Positions 1 to 8,700 of a DNA stretch of 64,000 nt are shown here, one piece after another. This DNA comes from a bacterium (GTDB lineage: Bacteria > Krumholzibacteriota > Krumholzibacteriia > LZORAL124-64-63). Both the position numbers and the translations under genes were made by a program. The stretch covers positions 1-64,000 of the forward strand of contig JAAEQC010000143.1 in NCBI GenBank assembly GCA_024231905.1, read 5' to 3'. Positions within the stretch are counted from its first letter, which is position 1; each line of letters begins with the position of its first letter. The notes below the pieces were generated by a model. The model had not been told where the DNA came from. It saw only the letters and a list, made by a program, of their open reading frames with translations, and did no database searches.

Positions 1-438
1 AACGCCCATGAGTCAGATGCCCTCCGGGCGCCAGCCGCGCTGGCGCATATCCAGGTCCGCGAGCATGGCGACCGTGTGACCACGGGCGGGCGCGAAGTCG
101 GCCCGGCCGACGCCGAACGAATGAGATGCGACGCCGTCGTCTGCAAACAAGGCGAGCGCGCCAAGGCCACCATCCCGCCGCGCACCCGCCGTGAGGTCCT
201 GTCCCGCGACGGCCACCGCTGCCGCGCGCCAGGCTGCATCCGCACCCACTTCCTCGAAGTCCACCACAAGACCTCACGCGCCAGAGGCGGCACTCACGAC
301 CCGTCCAACCTGATCACGCTCTGCGCCGCCTGCCACCGGCTCCATCACGAGAAGGGCACGCTCGTCCGCGAACCGGCGGCTACCTGGGTGGTGAAGGCCC
401 CCGGGGGCCCGCCGCGCCCCATGCTGTCCGCCGGTTGA
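1..438 (+). CDS. HNH endonuclease, C-terminal part (5' end outside the window)
   Basis: The frame is open from base 1 to the stop at 436-438, so the gene begins upstream of the window; the GTG at 76 is not a convincing start. The visible part carries a compact HNH module: a Cys pair (CRAPGC), the core HHKTSRARGGTHDPSNL, and a second Cys pair (CAAC) followed by HRLHH. The approach segment (GREVGPADAERMRCDAVV) is typical of the 13E12/DUF222-HNH family, in which a long helical DUF222 region precedes the nuclease. Members are presumed metal-dependent nucleases and are often multicopy; the biological role of most is unknown. The DUF222 part lies outside the window, so the family name rests on the C-terminal part alone. 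Confidence 0.8.
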   Translation, partial: NAHESDALRAPAALAHIQVREHGDRVTTGGREVGPADAERMRCDAVVCKQGERAKATIPPRTRREVLSRDGHRCRAPGCIRTHFLEVHHKTSRARGGTHDPSNLITLCAACHRLHHEKGTLVREPAATWVVKAPGGPPRPMLSAG

Positions 439-469
439 CGGCCCCACGACGACGATCCGCGCAACCCGG

Positions 470-498
470 TTGGCAAGCCCGCCGGTGATTGCTACTGT
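470..498 (+). promoter_or_regulatory. Predicted sigma-70-type promoter of dnaE
   Basis: A -35 box TTGGCA (470-475) and a -10 box TACTGT (493-498) are separated by exactly 17 bases. A TG one base upstream of the -10 adds an extended -10 element. Transcription would begin near 505, leaving a leader of about 60 bases before dnaE. A short GC hairpin (CCCGC/GCGGG) lies in that leader. Prediction by eye only. Confidence 0.5.
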
Positions 499-563
499 AG
501 GCGCACCCCGCTCCGGCGGGTAGGCTGTCCTGATCGAGCGCCTTCAACCACCGGACCTCGCCC

Positions 564-3500
564 ATGAGCACCGCCTTGCCCGAAACATTCGTCCACCTGC
601 ACAACCACTCGGACTACTCGCTACTGGACGGTGCCATGAAGGCCAAAGCCATGGCCAAGCGGGCGGCCGAATTCGACATGCCGGCCATCGCGCTCACGGA
701 CCACGGCAACATGTTCGGCGCGGTGGAGTTCTACAAGGCCTGCGGCAAGGAGGGCATCAAGCCCATCCTGGGCATGGAGGCCTACATCACGCGGGACCGC
801 CACTGCCGCACCTCCGATCCGGCGAACAAGTCCCACCACATGGTGTTGTTGGCCCAGAACGAGACCGGCTACGGCAACCTGATCAAGCTCTCGTCCTACG
901 GCTTCCTGGAGGGATTCTACTACCGGCCGCGCATCGATCGCGACCTGCTGGCCCAGTATTCCGAAGGGATCATCGGCCTGTCGGCCTGCATGAGCGGCGA
1001 ACCCAGCTGGCACATGCGCCAGGGCAACCTGGAGGCGGCCACCGAGGCGGCCGGTTTCTACACCGAACTGCTGGGCCGGGACCGCTACTTCCTGGAGATC
1101 CAGAACCACGGTATCGAGGAGGAGGCCCTCATCCGGCGCGAGGTGCCTGGCATCGCCAGGCAGGTGGGCTGCGGCGTGGTGGCCACCAACGACTGCCACT
1201 TCCTGGAGCAGTCACACTTCGAGGCCCACGACATCCTCATGGCCCTGCAGACGGGCAAGACGCTGAACGATCCCCAGCGCTGGAAGAGCAACACGGACCA
1301 GGTCTACCTGAAGTCGTCGCGGGAGATGCTCGAACTCTTCAAGGACTGGCCCGACGCCGTGGCCAATACCCTGCGCATCGCCGACATGGTGGACTTCGAG
1401 ATGGAGTTGGGGCACCTGCTGTTGCCCGAGTTCCCCTTGCCCGAGGGCTTCACGACTCCCGACGAGTACGTCACCCACCTGGCTCTCGAGGGCCTGAAGG
1501 CCCGGTACGACTCAATCACCCCGGAGATCAAGGAACGCCTGGAGTACGAGCTGGGCATCATCGCCCAGACCGGCTACGCAGGCTACTTCCTCATCGTGTG
1601 GGACTTCATCGACGCCTCGCGGAAACTCAATATCCCCGTGGGCCCCGGCCGCGGTTCGGCCGCCGGCAGCCTGGTCTGCTACAGCATGGGGATCACCGAC
1701 ATCGATCCCATCCGCCACCAGCTCCTCTTCGAGCGCTTCCTCAACCCTGAACGCATCTCCATGCCGGACATCGACGTGGATTTCTGCTACGAGGGACGCG
1801 AGAGGGTCATCGCATACGTAGCCGACAAGTACGGTCGCGAGAACGTTTCGCAGATCATCACCTTCGGGACCATGGCTGCCAAGGCGGTGCTCAAGGACGT
1901 GGCCCGGGTCCTCGAGTTCCCCTTCGCCGAGAGCAACCGCATCAGCGCCCTGGTGCCCGAGGAGATCGGCATCACCCTGCAGAAGGCCATCGACGAGGCG
2001 CCGGGTCTCAAGGAAGTGGCCGACGAGTCCGACGACCACGCCAAGCTCCTGCGCAACGCCCTGGTCCTGGAGGGACTGAACCGCAACACGGGCATCCACG
2101 CAGCCGGCGTCCTCATCACACCCAGTCCGCTCATCGAACACGCGCCCCTGTACAAGTCGAGCAAGGGCGATGTCACCGTCCAGTTCGACATGAACATGAG
2201 CGAGGCCCTGGGCCTGCTGAAGATGGACTTCCTGGGCCTGCGCACCCTGACGGTCATCGACAAGGCCCTGGACCTCATCGCCGCCGCCACCGGCGAGCGC
2301 CTGCGCGAAGAGGAGATTCCCACCGACGATCCCGGCACCTACCAGCTGCTCCAGGAAGGCCGCACCGTGGGCGTCTTTCAGCTGGAGAGCAGCGGCATGC
2401 AGGAACTGGCGCGCAAGATGCAGCCCACCTGCTGGGACGACATCACCGCCATCTGCGCTCTGTATCGGCCCGGACCGCTCGGTGCGGACATGGACAAGGT
2501 GTACGTGGAGCGCAAGCACGGGCGCATGAAGGTGGAGTACAAGGACCCGGTGCTGGAGCCCATCCTGAAGGACACCTACGGGGTGATCCTCTACCAGGAG
2601 CAGGTCATGCAGATCGCCTCGGCCATGGGGGGCTTCACCATGGGCCAGGCCGACACCCTGCGCAAGGCCATGGGCAAGAAGAAGATGGAAATGATGGCCG
2701 AGATGAAGGTCATGTTCCTGGAGGGGGCCCAGGAGCGGAACTTCGACCAGCGGGCGGCCACGGAGATCTACGAGGAGATGGAGTTCTTCGCCCAGTACGG
2801 CTTCAACAAGAGCCACTCGGCGGCCTACGCCCTCCTGTCCATCCAGACCGCCTGGCTCAAGGCCCATCACCCGGCCGAGTTCATGGCCGCCACCATGACC
2901 ACGGAGATGAAGAAGGCCGAGCGCATCACGCAGCTCATCGACGAGTGCAAGGCCCTGGGCCTGACGATCCGCCCGCCGGACATCAACCTGCCCCATCCCG
3001 AGTTCGGCGTGATCGACGGCGAGATCGTTTTCGGCATGGGGGCGGTCAAGGGCGTGGGGTCTGCGGCCATCGAGTGCATCGGCGAGGCGCGCGACGAACT
3101 GGGCCGTGACTTCACCGAACTTTTTGATCTCTGCGAGCACGTGGATCTGCAGAAGGTGAACCGCAAGGTCATCGAGGGGCTCATCGACGCGGGGGCCATG
3201 GACCGCCTGCCCGGCCACCGCCGCCAGCTGCGCACCAACCTGGACCGGGCCCTGGCCTTCGGGCAGCGCACGGCCCGCGACCGGGCCGGGGGCCAGACCT
3301 CCCTCTTCGGGGGTGGTGAGGCGGCGGCGCAGTTGCGTCCCACCCTGGCCGACTGCGATCCCTACGATCCCCTGGACGAGTTGAGCCGCGAGCGCGCGGC
3401 CGTGGGCTTCTTCCTCTCGGGCCACCCCTTCCACGAGTACCGCGAACTCATGGCGGGCCTGGAAACCGGCAAGGCCGAGCGGGTCCACCGCTTCAACGAG

Positions 3501-4214
3501 CGGGAGACAGTGCACCTGGCGGGCGTCATCACAAGCCACACCAAACACCGGGATCGCCACAAGCGCGTCTACGCTCGGGCCAACTTCGAGGACCTCAGCG
3601 GCGTGGTCCCGCTCACGGTGTACTCCAAGCAGTACGAGACGGCCAAGGACCTGGTGGAGAGCGATTCCATCCTCGTGGTCAGCGGTCACGTCCAGGTACG
3701 CAGCGACGAATCCCGCGAGGTAGTGGTGGACCAGATCACCCGCATCGACGAGGTCCTCGGCACCTGGGTCCGGGACGTGAAGCTGGAGATGGACCTGGAA
3801 GCGGCGGGCCAGGCGGGAGTCGCGGCCCTGGGCGAACTCTTCGCACATTTCGGCGAGCCCTGCGCCCTGCGTCCCCTGGGCGGGTGCGAAGAGGAGGCCG
3901 AGGAGACCCCGGTCAACGGAGAGGCCGAGGAGCCCGCCGCCGGCGATCCGGACGCTCCCGAGGGCGCGGCCGTCACCGCCCCGGTCCTGGCCCGACCGGT
4001 GCCCCTGGTGGTGGAGACCGAGCGGGACGGCCGCACTTGGCTCATCAAGTCCGGCGACCGCAACCTGGCCTTGACCCTGGACAGCCTGCGCGCCCTGCGC
4101 CACGTGCCGGGGGTGGGGGGGGTGCAATTGCGGGCAGCGGTGCGCCACCAGCTCGAGAAGAAGTCCGGTTTCGGCGGCGGCGGCTGGGCCCGTCGCCGGG
4201 CAGGCGCTTCTTGA
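564..4214 (+). CDS. dnaE: DNA polymerase III subunit alpha
   Basis: This is the catalytic subunit of the replicative DNA polymerase, 1216 residues, the normal size for DnaE1. It opens with a PHP domain (HLHNHSDYSLLDG from about residue 11, both His kept). The polymerase active site is intact: PDIDVDF puts the paired aspartates at D402 and D404, and MDFLGLRTLT puts the third at D555, close to E. coli numbering. GFNKSHSAAYALLS is the conserved fingers/thumb signature. An OB-fold follows at about residues 980-1065 (VHLAGVITSH, then ANFEDLSG). The C-terminus has an acidic Pro/Ala-rich linker and a short basic tail ending GGGGWARRR. The ATG at 564 has only a weak ribosome site but is the natural start, nine residues before the PHP motif. 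Confidence 0.97.
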   Translation: MSTALPETFVHLHNHSDYSLLDGAMKAKAMAKRAAEFDMPAIALTDHGNMFGAVEFYKACGKEGIKPILGMEAYITRDRHCRTSDPANKSHHMVLLAQNETGYGNLIKLSSYGFLEGFYYRPRIDRDLLAQYSEGIIGLSACMSGEPSWHMRQGNLEAATEAAGFYTELLGRDRYFLEIQNHGIEEEALIRREVPGIARQVGCGVVATNDCHFLEQSHFEAHDILMALQTGKTLNDPQRWKSNTDQVYLKSSREMLELFKDWPDAVANTLRIADMVDFEMELGHLLLPEFPLPEGFTTPDEYVTHLALEGLKARYDSITPEIKERLEYELGIIAQTGYAGYFLIVWDFIDASRKLNIPVGPGRGSAAGSLVCYSMGITDIDPIRHQLLFERFLNPERISMPDIDVDFCYEGRERVIAYVADKYGRENVSQIITFGTMAAKAVLKDVARVLEFPFAESNRISALVPEEIGITLQKAIDEAPGLKEVADESDDHAKLLRNALVLEGLNRNTGIHAAGVLITPSPLIEHAPLYKSSKGDVTVQFDMNMSEALGLLKMDFLGLRTLTVIDKALDLIAAATGERLREEEIPTDDPGTYQLLQEGRTVGVFQLESSGMQELARKMQPTCWDDITAICALYRPGPLGADMDKVYVERKHGRMKVEYKDPVLEPILKDTYGVILYQEQVMQIASAMGGFTMGQADTLRKAMGKKKMEMMAEMKVMFLEGAQERNFDQRAATEIYEEMEFFAQYGFNKSHSAAYALLSIQTAWLKAHHPAEFMAATMTTEMKKAERITQLIDECKALGLTIRPPDINLPHPEFGVIDGEIVFGMGAVKGVGSAAIECIGEARDELGRDFTELFDLCEHVDLQKVNRKVIEGLIDAGAMDRLPGHRRQLRTNLDRALAFGQRTARDRAGGQTSLFGGGEAAAQLRPTLADCDPYDPLDELSRERAAVGFFLSGHPFHEYRELMAGLETGKAERVHRFNERETVHLAGVITSHTKHRDRHKRVYARANFEDLSGVVPLTVYSKQYETAKDLVESDSILVVSGHVQVRSDESREVVVDQITRIDEVLGTWVRDVKLEMDLEAAGQAGVAALGELFAHFGEPCALRPLGGCEEEAEETPVNGEAEEPAAGDPDAPEGAAVTAPVLARPVPLVVETERDGRTWLIKSGDRNLALTLDSLRALRHVPGVGGVQLRAAVRHQLEKKSGFGGGGWARRRAGAS

Positions 4215-4264
4215 CAGACCGCGACGCTCAGGTCTAAGTTGCGCAACGCCCGGTCGTTTTTTCG

Positions 4265-4294
4265 GTGACGGAAAGACGGCCGCTTGTGTATGCT
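4265..4294 (+). promoter_or_regulatory. Possible promoter of accA (weak)
   Basis: In the 146-base dnaE-accA gap, GTGACG (4265-4270) and TATGCT (4289-4294) are spaced by 18 bases. An alternative pair is a perfect TTGACA (4211-4216, overlapping the dnaE stop) with a poor -10, TAAGTT (4235-4240), also 18 bases apart. Either could serve accA. No clear dnaE terminator is visible, although a run of six T follows CCGGTCG near 4256. Confidence 0.3.
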
Positions 4295-4360
4295 GATCGT
4301 TCGTGCCGCCGCCCGCCCCGGGCGCGCCGGACGTCGGTGATCGCCCCGAAGAAGGCAGCC

Positions 4361-5338
4361 ATGGACTGGAAGAAGAAGGGCCTCTGGCTCGATTTCGAAA
4401 TGCCGTTGGTGGAACTGGAAGAACGGATCCAGACTCTCCAGGACTCGGCCTCCGTGCGCGGCATGGACGTCACCGACGAGGTGGAACGTCTGCGCGAGAA
4501 GGCCCGCAAGCTGGGCACCGACATCTTCGCCAAGCTCGAACCATGGCAACGGGTCCAACTGGCCCGCCATCCCCGGCGCCCGACCACCAACGACTACATC
4601 CACCACATCTTCACCGACTTCGTAGAACTCCACGGCGACCGCATGTTCAAGGACGACGAGGCCATCGTCGCAGGCATGGCCACCCTGGGTGACCGCAAGC
4701 TCATGATCCTCGGGCACCAGAAAGGGCGCGACACCAAAAGCAACATCCGCCGCAACTTCGGCATGGCCCATCCGGAGGGCTACCGCAAGGCACTGCGCCT
4801 GATGGAAATGGCCGCCCGCTTCGAGCGGCCCGTGGTGACCTTCATCGACACCCCGGGAGCCTACCCGGGTCTGGGCGCCGAGGAACGAGGCCAGGCCGAG
4901 GCCATCGCCCGCAACCTGCGCGAGATGGCGGATCTGGACGTGCCCATCATCTGCGTCGTCACCGGCGAGGGGGGCTCGGGTGGTGCCTTGGCCCTGGGCG
5001 TAGGCGACCGCATCTACATGCTTGAGAACTCCATCTACTCGGTCATCAGCCCCGAGGGCTGCGCGGCCATCCTCTGGCGCGACGCGGCCAAGTCCAAGGA
5101 GGCGGCCAAGGCCATGAAGCTCACCGCCGCCGACGCCGAGCGCCTGGAGATCATCGACGGCATCATCCGCGAACCCATCGGCGGCGCCCACCGGGATCAC
5201 GAGGCCGTGGCCCACGACGTGCAGGCCAAGATCCTGGACGCCCTGGCCGAACTGGAGCATCTCCCCGCGGACGAACTCAAGGACCAGCGGCTCCAGAAGT
5301 ACCTGGACATGGGGGTCTTCGACGAAGCCGGAGCCTGA
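4361..5338 (+). CDS. accA: Acetyl-CoA carboxylase carboxyltransferase subunit alpha
   Basis: AccA forms the carboxyltransferase with AccD and moves the carboxyl group from biotin to acetyl-CoA, giving malonyl-CoA for fatty-acid synthesis. From the ATG at 4361 the protein has 325 residues, the family size; an upstream GTG at 4265 would add 32 atypical residues (Arg/Pro-rich) and is rejected. The start has a purine-rich site (GAAGAAGG). Family blocks are clear: [15 protein letters not shown], then [26 protein letters not shown] and [16 protein letters not shown], the crotonase-fold CoA-binding region near residues 160-235. accD is not in the window. Confidence 0.97.
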   Translation: MDWKKKGLWLDFEMPLVELEERIQTLQDSASVRGMDVTDEVERLREKARKLGTDIFAKLEPWQRVQLARHPRRPTTNDYIHHIFTDFVELHGDRMFKDDEAIVAGMATLGDRKLMILGHQKGRDTKSNIRRNFGMAHPEGYRKALRLMEMAARFERPVVTFIDTPGAYPGLGAEERGQAEAIARNLREMADLDVPIICVVTGEGGSGGALALGVGDRIYMLENSIYSVISPEGCAAILWRDAAKSKEAAKAMKLTAADAERLEIIDGIIREPIGGAHRDHEAVAHDVQAKILDALAELEHLPADELKDQRLQKYLDMGVFDEAGA

Positions 5339-5355
5339 AAACGCCGATCATGGTG

Positions 5356-5384
5356 TTGACGGATCCTCCGAATTGTTGTACGAT
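5356..5384 (+). promoter_or_regulatory. Predicted sigma-70-type promoter upstream of the Trm112-like gene
   Basis: TTGACG (5356-5361) and TACGAT (5379-5384) are spaced by exactly 17 bases, a close match to the housekeeping consensus. Transcription would begin near 5391, leaving about 200 bases of leader before the Trm112-like gene and the downstream fused protease gene. The leader contains a six-pair stem (CGGGAC/GTCCCG) near 5420-5440 and three short repeats at 5531-5585. Confidence 0.55.
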
Positions 5385-5530
5385 CCCTCTTGCCAACTTC
5401 TTCGAAAACCCGATCTCTCGCCGGGACCGGCCGTGTCCCGCCGCCGAAGTACGCGAGGATCGGAGACTTCTGTTTCCAACCTTCCCTGAATGGCCTATGA
5501 TGCGCGGGTTTCCGCAGTTGAGCGTCGTGT

Positions 5531-5585
5531 GACTGCCGAACTGTGTGTTGTAGGACTCCCGAACTGGTTTGTGTGACTCCCGAAC
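5531..5585 (+). repeat. Three imperfect copies of GACTCCCGAAC in the leader
   Basis: GACTGCCGAAC at 5531-5541, GACTCCCGAAC at 5554-5564 and GACTCCCGAAC at 5575-5585 recur with periods of 23 and 21 bases. Between copies runs a GT-rich segment (GTGTG, TTTGTGTG). The last copy abuts the ribosome site GGAGG of the Trm112-like gene. Roughly helical-turn spacing could mean protein binding, or it may be a decayed tandem duplication. Confidence 0.5.
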
Positions 5586-5596
5586 GGAGGCGGAGC

Positions 5597-5773
5597 ATGC
5601 TCGATCCCAAACTCCTCGAGATCCTGGCCTGCCCCAAGTGCCGGGGTCCGGTCGTGCCCGACGACAAGCACGACTGGCTGTACTGCAACGCCTGCGCGGT
5701 CCGCTACCGCGTGGAGGCGGATATCCCGATCATGCTGCCCGACGAGGCAGAGAAGATCCCGGGTCGGGAGTAA
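5597..5773 (+). CDS. Trm112 family zinc-ribbon protein
   Basis: A 58-residue protein beginning MLDPKLLEILACPKC, the hallmark of the Trm112/YcaR family. Cys pairs CPKC and CNAC bracket a short strand and would bind zinc. The C-terminal DIPIMLPDEA matches the family end. Eukaryotic and archaeal members activate methyltransferases; bacterial members are poorly defined. The ATG at 5597 is preceded by GGAGG with a six-base spacer, whereas the in-frame upstream start at 5543 adds a Cys/Arg-rich tail unlike the family. It ends seven bases before the fused protease gene, so the two are probably cotranscribed. Confidence 0.9.
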   Translation: MLDPKLLEILACPKCRGPVVPDDKHDWLYCNACAVRYRVEADIPIMLPDEAEKIPGRE

Positions 5774-5779
5774 CCCTAC

Positions 5780-8700
5780 ATGTGTCTGTTCACGCATTTC
5801 GCGGCGGGAGCCCTGGCGGGCGGAGTGACCGGCAACATCTATGTCGGCGCCGTGGCCGGATTGGCGTCCCACGCGGTGCTGGACGCGATTCCCCACTACG
5901 ACCACCCGGACTGGCGCCTGGAGCTGGCCGGGGGCGTGGCATCGTTGATACTGCTGCTGCTGCTGCCTTTCGGCGGCGCGGCGGCCATGGTGGGAGGCAT
6001 CTGCGGTATGGTCCCCGATCTCGAAAATCTTTTTCAGAAGCTCGGCTGGATGGGCCGGAACCGGTTCCTATTCCCGTCCCACACGGGCCTGGTGCCCCAC
6101 GGGCGTGAACTCGGTCCCCGGACCCTGGTCTGGCAGGCGGCCATCTTCGTGGGCTGCTTCGCCCTGCTGGGTCTGGTGGCTCCCGGCGACGCCCTGGCCG
6201 CCACGCCGGAGGGCGCCGTCATGGCGCGGCCGGTGATGCGGACCGTGAGCGCCGACGCCGGCCGCACGGTCGTTCGGGTGGAATTTCCGGTGAAATCCGC
6301 CCCCGCTGACTGGACAGCGGTGACCTTGGAGAACGTGCACTGGGCCCGGGGCATGGACGCGCCCCGCGCCGATGAACCCCAGCGCCTGCCCCACGAGTCG
6401 GTGGCCTTGGCCGTACCCACCCGCCGCGCCCCCCAGGTACGGGTCAGCGGCGTGGAATGGTGGCGGCGACCCGACCGGCCGGTGGACCTGGACGCCCTGC
6501 TCGTTGCCGGACCGCCCGCCGTGCAGCGCGGTGTGCCCATCACCGGCCTGGACGTGCCCGTGGGCGCCGCCGGCGGTGTCCTGGCCGCAGTGACCTTGGA
6601 ATTCCTGCACCCGGCGGACGTGCGCGGCCGCGAGCAGCTGGCGGCGGCGGAATCGGGACGAGATCTCAAGGAACTGAGGAACAGTCCCTTCACCCTGCCC
6701 GGCCTGGCCAACCCGGCCCTGCATGCAACGCTGTTGGCGGGTGACCTCTCCCTGGCGGCCGCCAAGTCCGGCGCGACGGACAAAGCCGGCCCCACCGACC
6801 TCTTCGCCCTCACCCAGAACTGGGTGCGCCTGGGCGTTTCCGAGACGGGACTCTACCGGTTCACCGGCCAGCAGCTGGAGAATCTGGGCGTGCCCACGAC
6901 GACCGTGGACCCGGCCAAGCTGCGCGTGTATCGGGGCGGCGGCGTCCACATCCACGGGGATCCCGAGCTGCCCGACGAGCAGCAGAGCCGGCGCCTGGGC
7001 CTGAACGAGGTGGCCATCCGCGTGGTGGAATCCACCCCCGACGGCGAATGGAACCTGGACGACGAAGTGCGCTTCTACGGCGTGGCCACGAGCGCTTACC
7101 TGGACCGTCTGGTTCCCGGCAGCGACCGCACCGTCCACTACGACCATCCCTACTGCAACGAGGCTGTCTACTGGCTCACCTGGGAGGACGACGCGGCGCC
7201 GACGCCCCTGCCCGGCACGCCCCGGCGCGTGGTGGAAGTGGCGTCCCCGGCCGGCGCGGGCCCCGTACGCACGGCCGGCACCACCCGGCTCCACATGGAG
7301 GAGCAGCTCTTCGACGAGCGCGGCTTGGTCCTGGACAACTGGGTGTGGGATTACGACGTGACCGGCACCGAGACCGAGAGTTTCATGACCCACCGGCCGG
7401 CCAGCGAGTCTACGGCGCGGTTCCAGGTTGAGGTGCGGGCGGGGACCCGCGTTTCCCACACGGCCTCGGCCTACTTGAACGTGGACGAGAGCGCGGCGGA
7501 TACCCTCACCTTCGTGGTCAACCGAAGCACCACCCAGGAGCGCTTCCTGATCGCCGGAGAGACCGGGGATATCAGGACGGGCGTGAATTTCCTGATCCTC
7601 AAGAATCTGACCCTCTCTGGCTCGCAACTCGTTTTCGACAGCTTCGATGTCTTCTACGAGGACAGCCTGGTGCTCGAAAACGGCTACGAGGCCCTGCAGT
7701 TCGCCCTGGAGGGTGACGACGTACCGTCGCCGGCTACGTTGGAGAATCTCCGTGTGGCCACTGCGACGCCCCAGGTGACGACCCTGTGGGACGTGACCGT
7801 CCCCGACTCGGCCGTGGTGCTGTTGGGCACCCCCGCCGTCGCTTCGGTGGACTGGGAGGTGAGCCGCGATCCAGGCGTCGACCGCTTCTTCATGGCGGCC
7901 GAGACCTCCGGCCTGCGAGCCGTCACGAGCGCAGCTCGCGAGCGCCCCGCGAGCCTCGCTGATCTGGACACGCAATTGGACTACATCGTCCTGGCGCCGG
8001 CGAGCTTCATGAGCGCGGCCTGGGACCTGGCCGATTACCGCGCGCGCGATTTGTACGGCGTCTCCGCCCCGAGGACCACCGCCGTGGACGTGCAGGCGGT
8101 CTACGACAACTTCTCCGGCGGCCAGAAGGACCTGCTGGCCCTGCGCACCTTCCTGCAGTGGGTATGGGAGCAGGGCGGCCATCGCCTGGGCTACGTCTGC
8201 CTCATCGGCAACACCAGCCGCGATCCGCGGAACCACCGGGGCGCCACGCCCTATGTGGATTTCTACGATTTCGTGCCCACGTGCATCAGGTCCGCCTTCC
8301 CGCGCGAGCGCCGCGAGCATGTGTTCCAGGATGCCTATGCGTCGGACGACGATATCGTCTCCTTCGACACGGCGCCGGACAACATATACCTGGGCGTGGA
8401 GGACCGGGATATGCCCGAGGTCGTGGTCGGTCGTTTGCCTGCGGTGACCGTGACCGAGGCCGGCGACATGGTGGACCGTGCCGTGGCCTACGGGGAATCG
8501 CCGGAGCCGGGCACCTGGCGGAACCGGGTTCTGGTAGCATCGGACGATCTCTACTACACGACCTACCCCGGAGCCGCGCGTGACGAGAACTATCACGTGG
8601 CCAAGGCCGAGGACGTGACGGAGGACTGGTTGCCGCCGGCTCTCGACGTAGTGAAAGTTTATGGTGTGGACTACGACTTCCCGCCGGGATCGAATATCAA

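Noticed and set aside
1-438. HNH gene as part of a mobile intron or toxin cassette
   Set aside because: No intron structure, repeat, integrase or immunity gene is visible in the available sequence; the family is also common as stand-alone genes.
1512-4148. Long minus-strand open frame (878 codons) opposite dnaE
   Set aside because: Its protein is rich in His, Gly, Val and Leu repeats expected from the reverse of GC-rich codons; the + strand encodes an intact DnaE.
5350-5532. 60-codon + strand frame before the Trm112-like gene
   Set aside because: It overlaps the predicted promoter, has no ribosome site and reads as random sequence.
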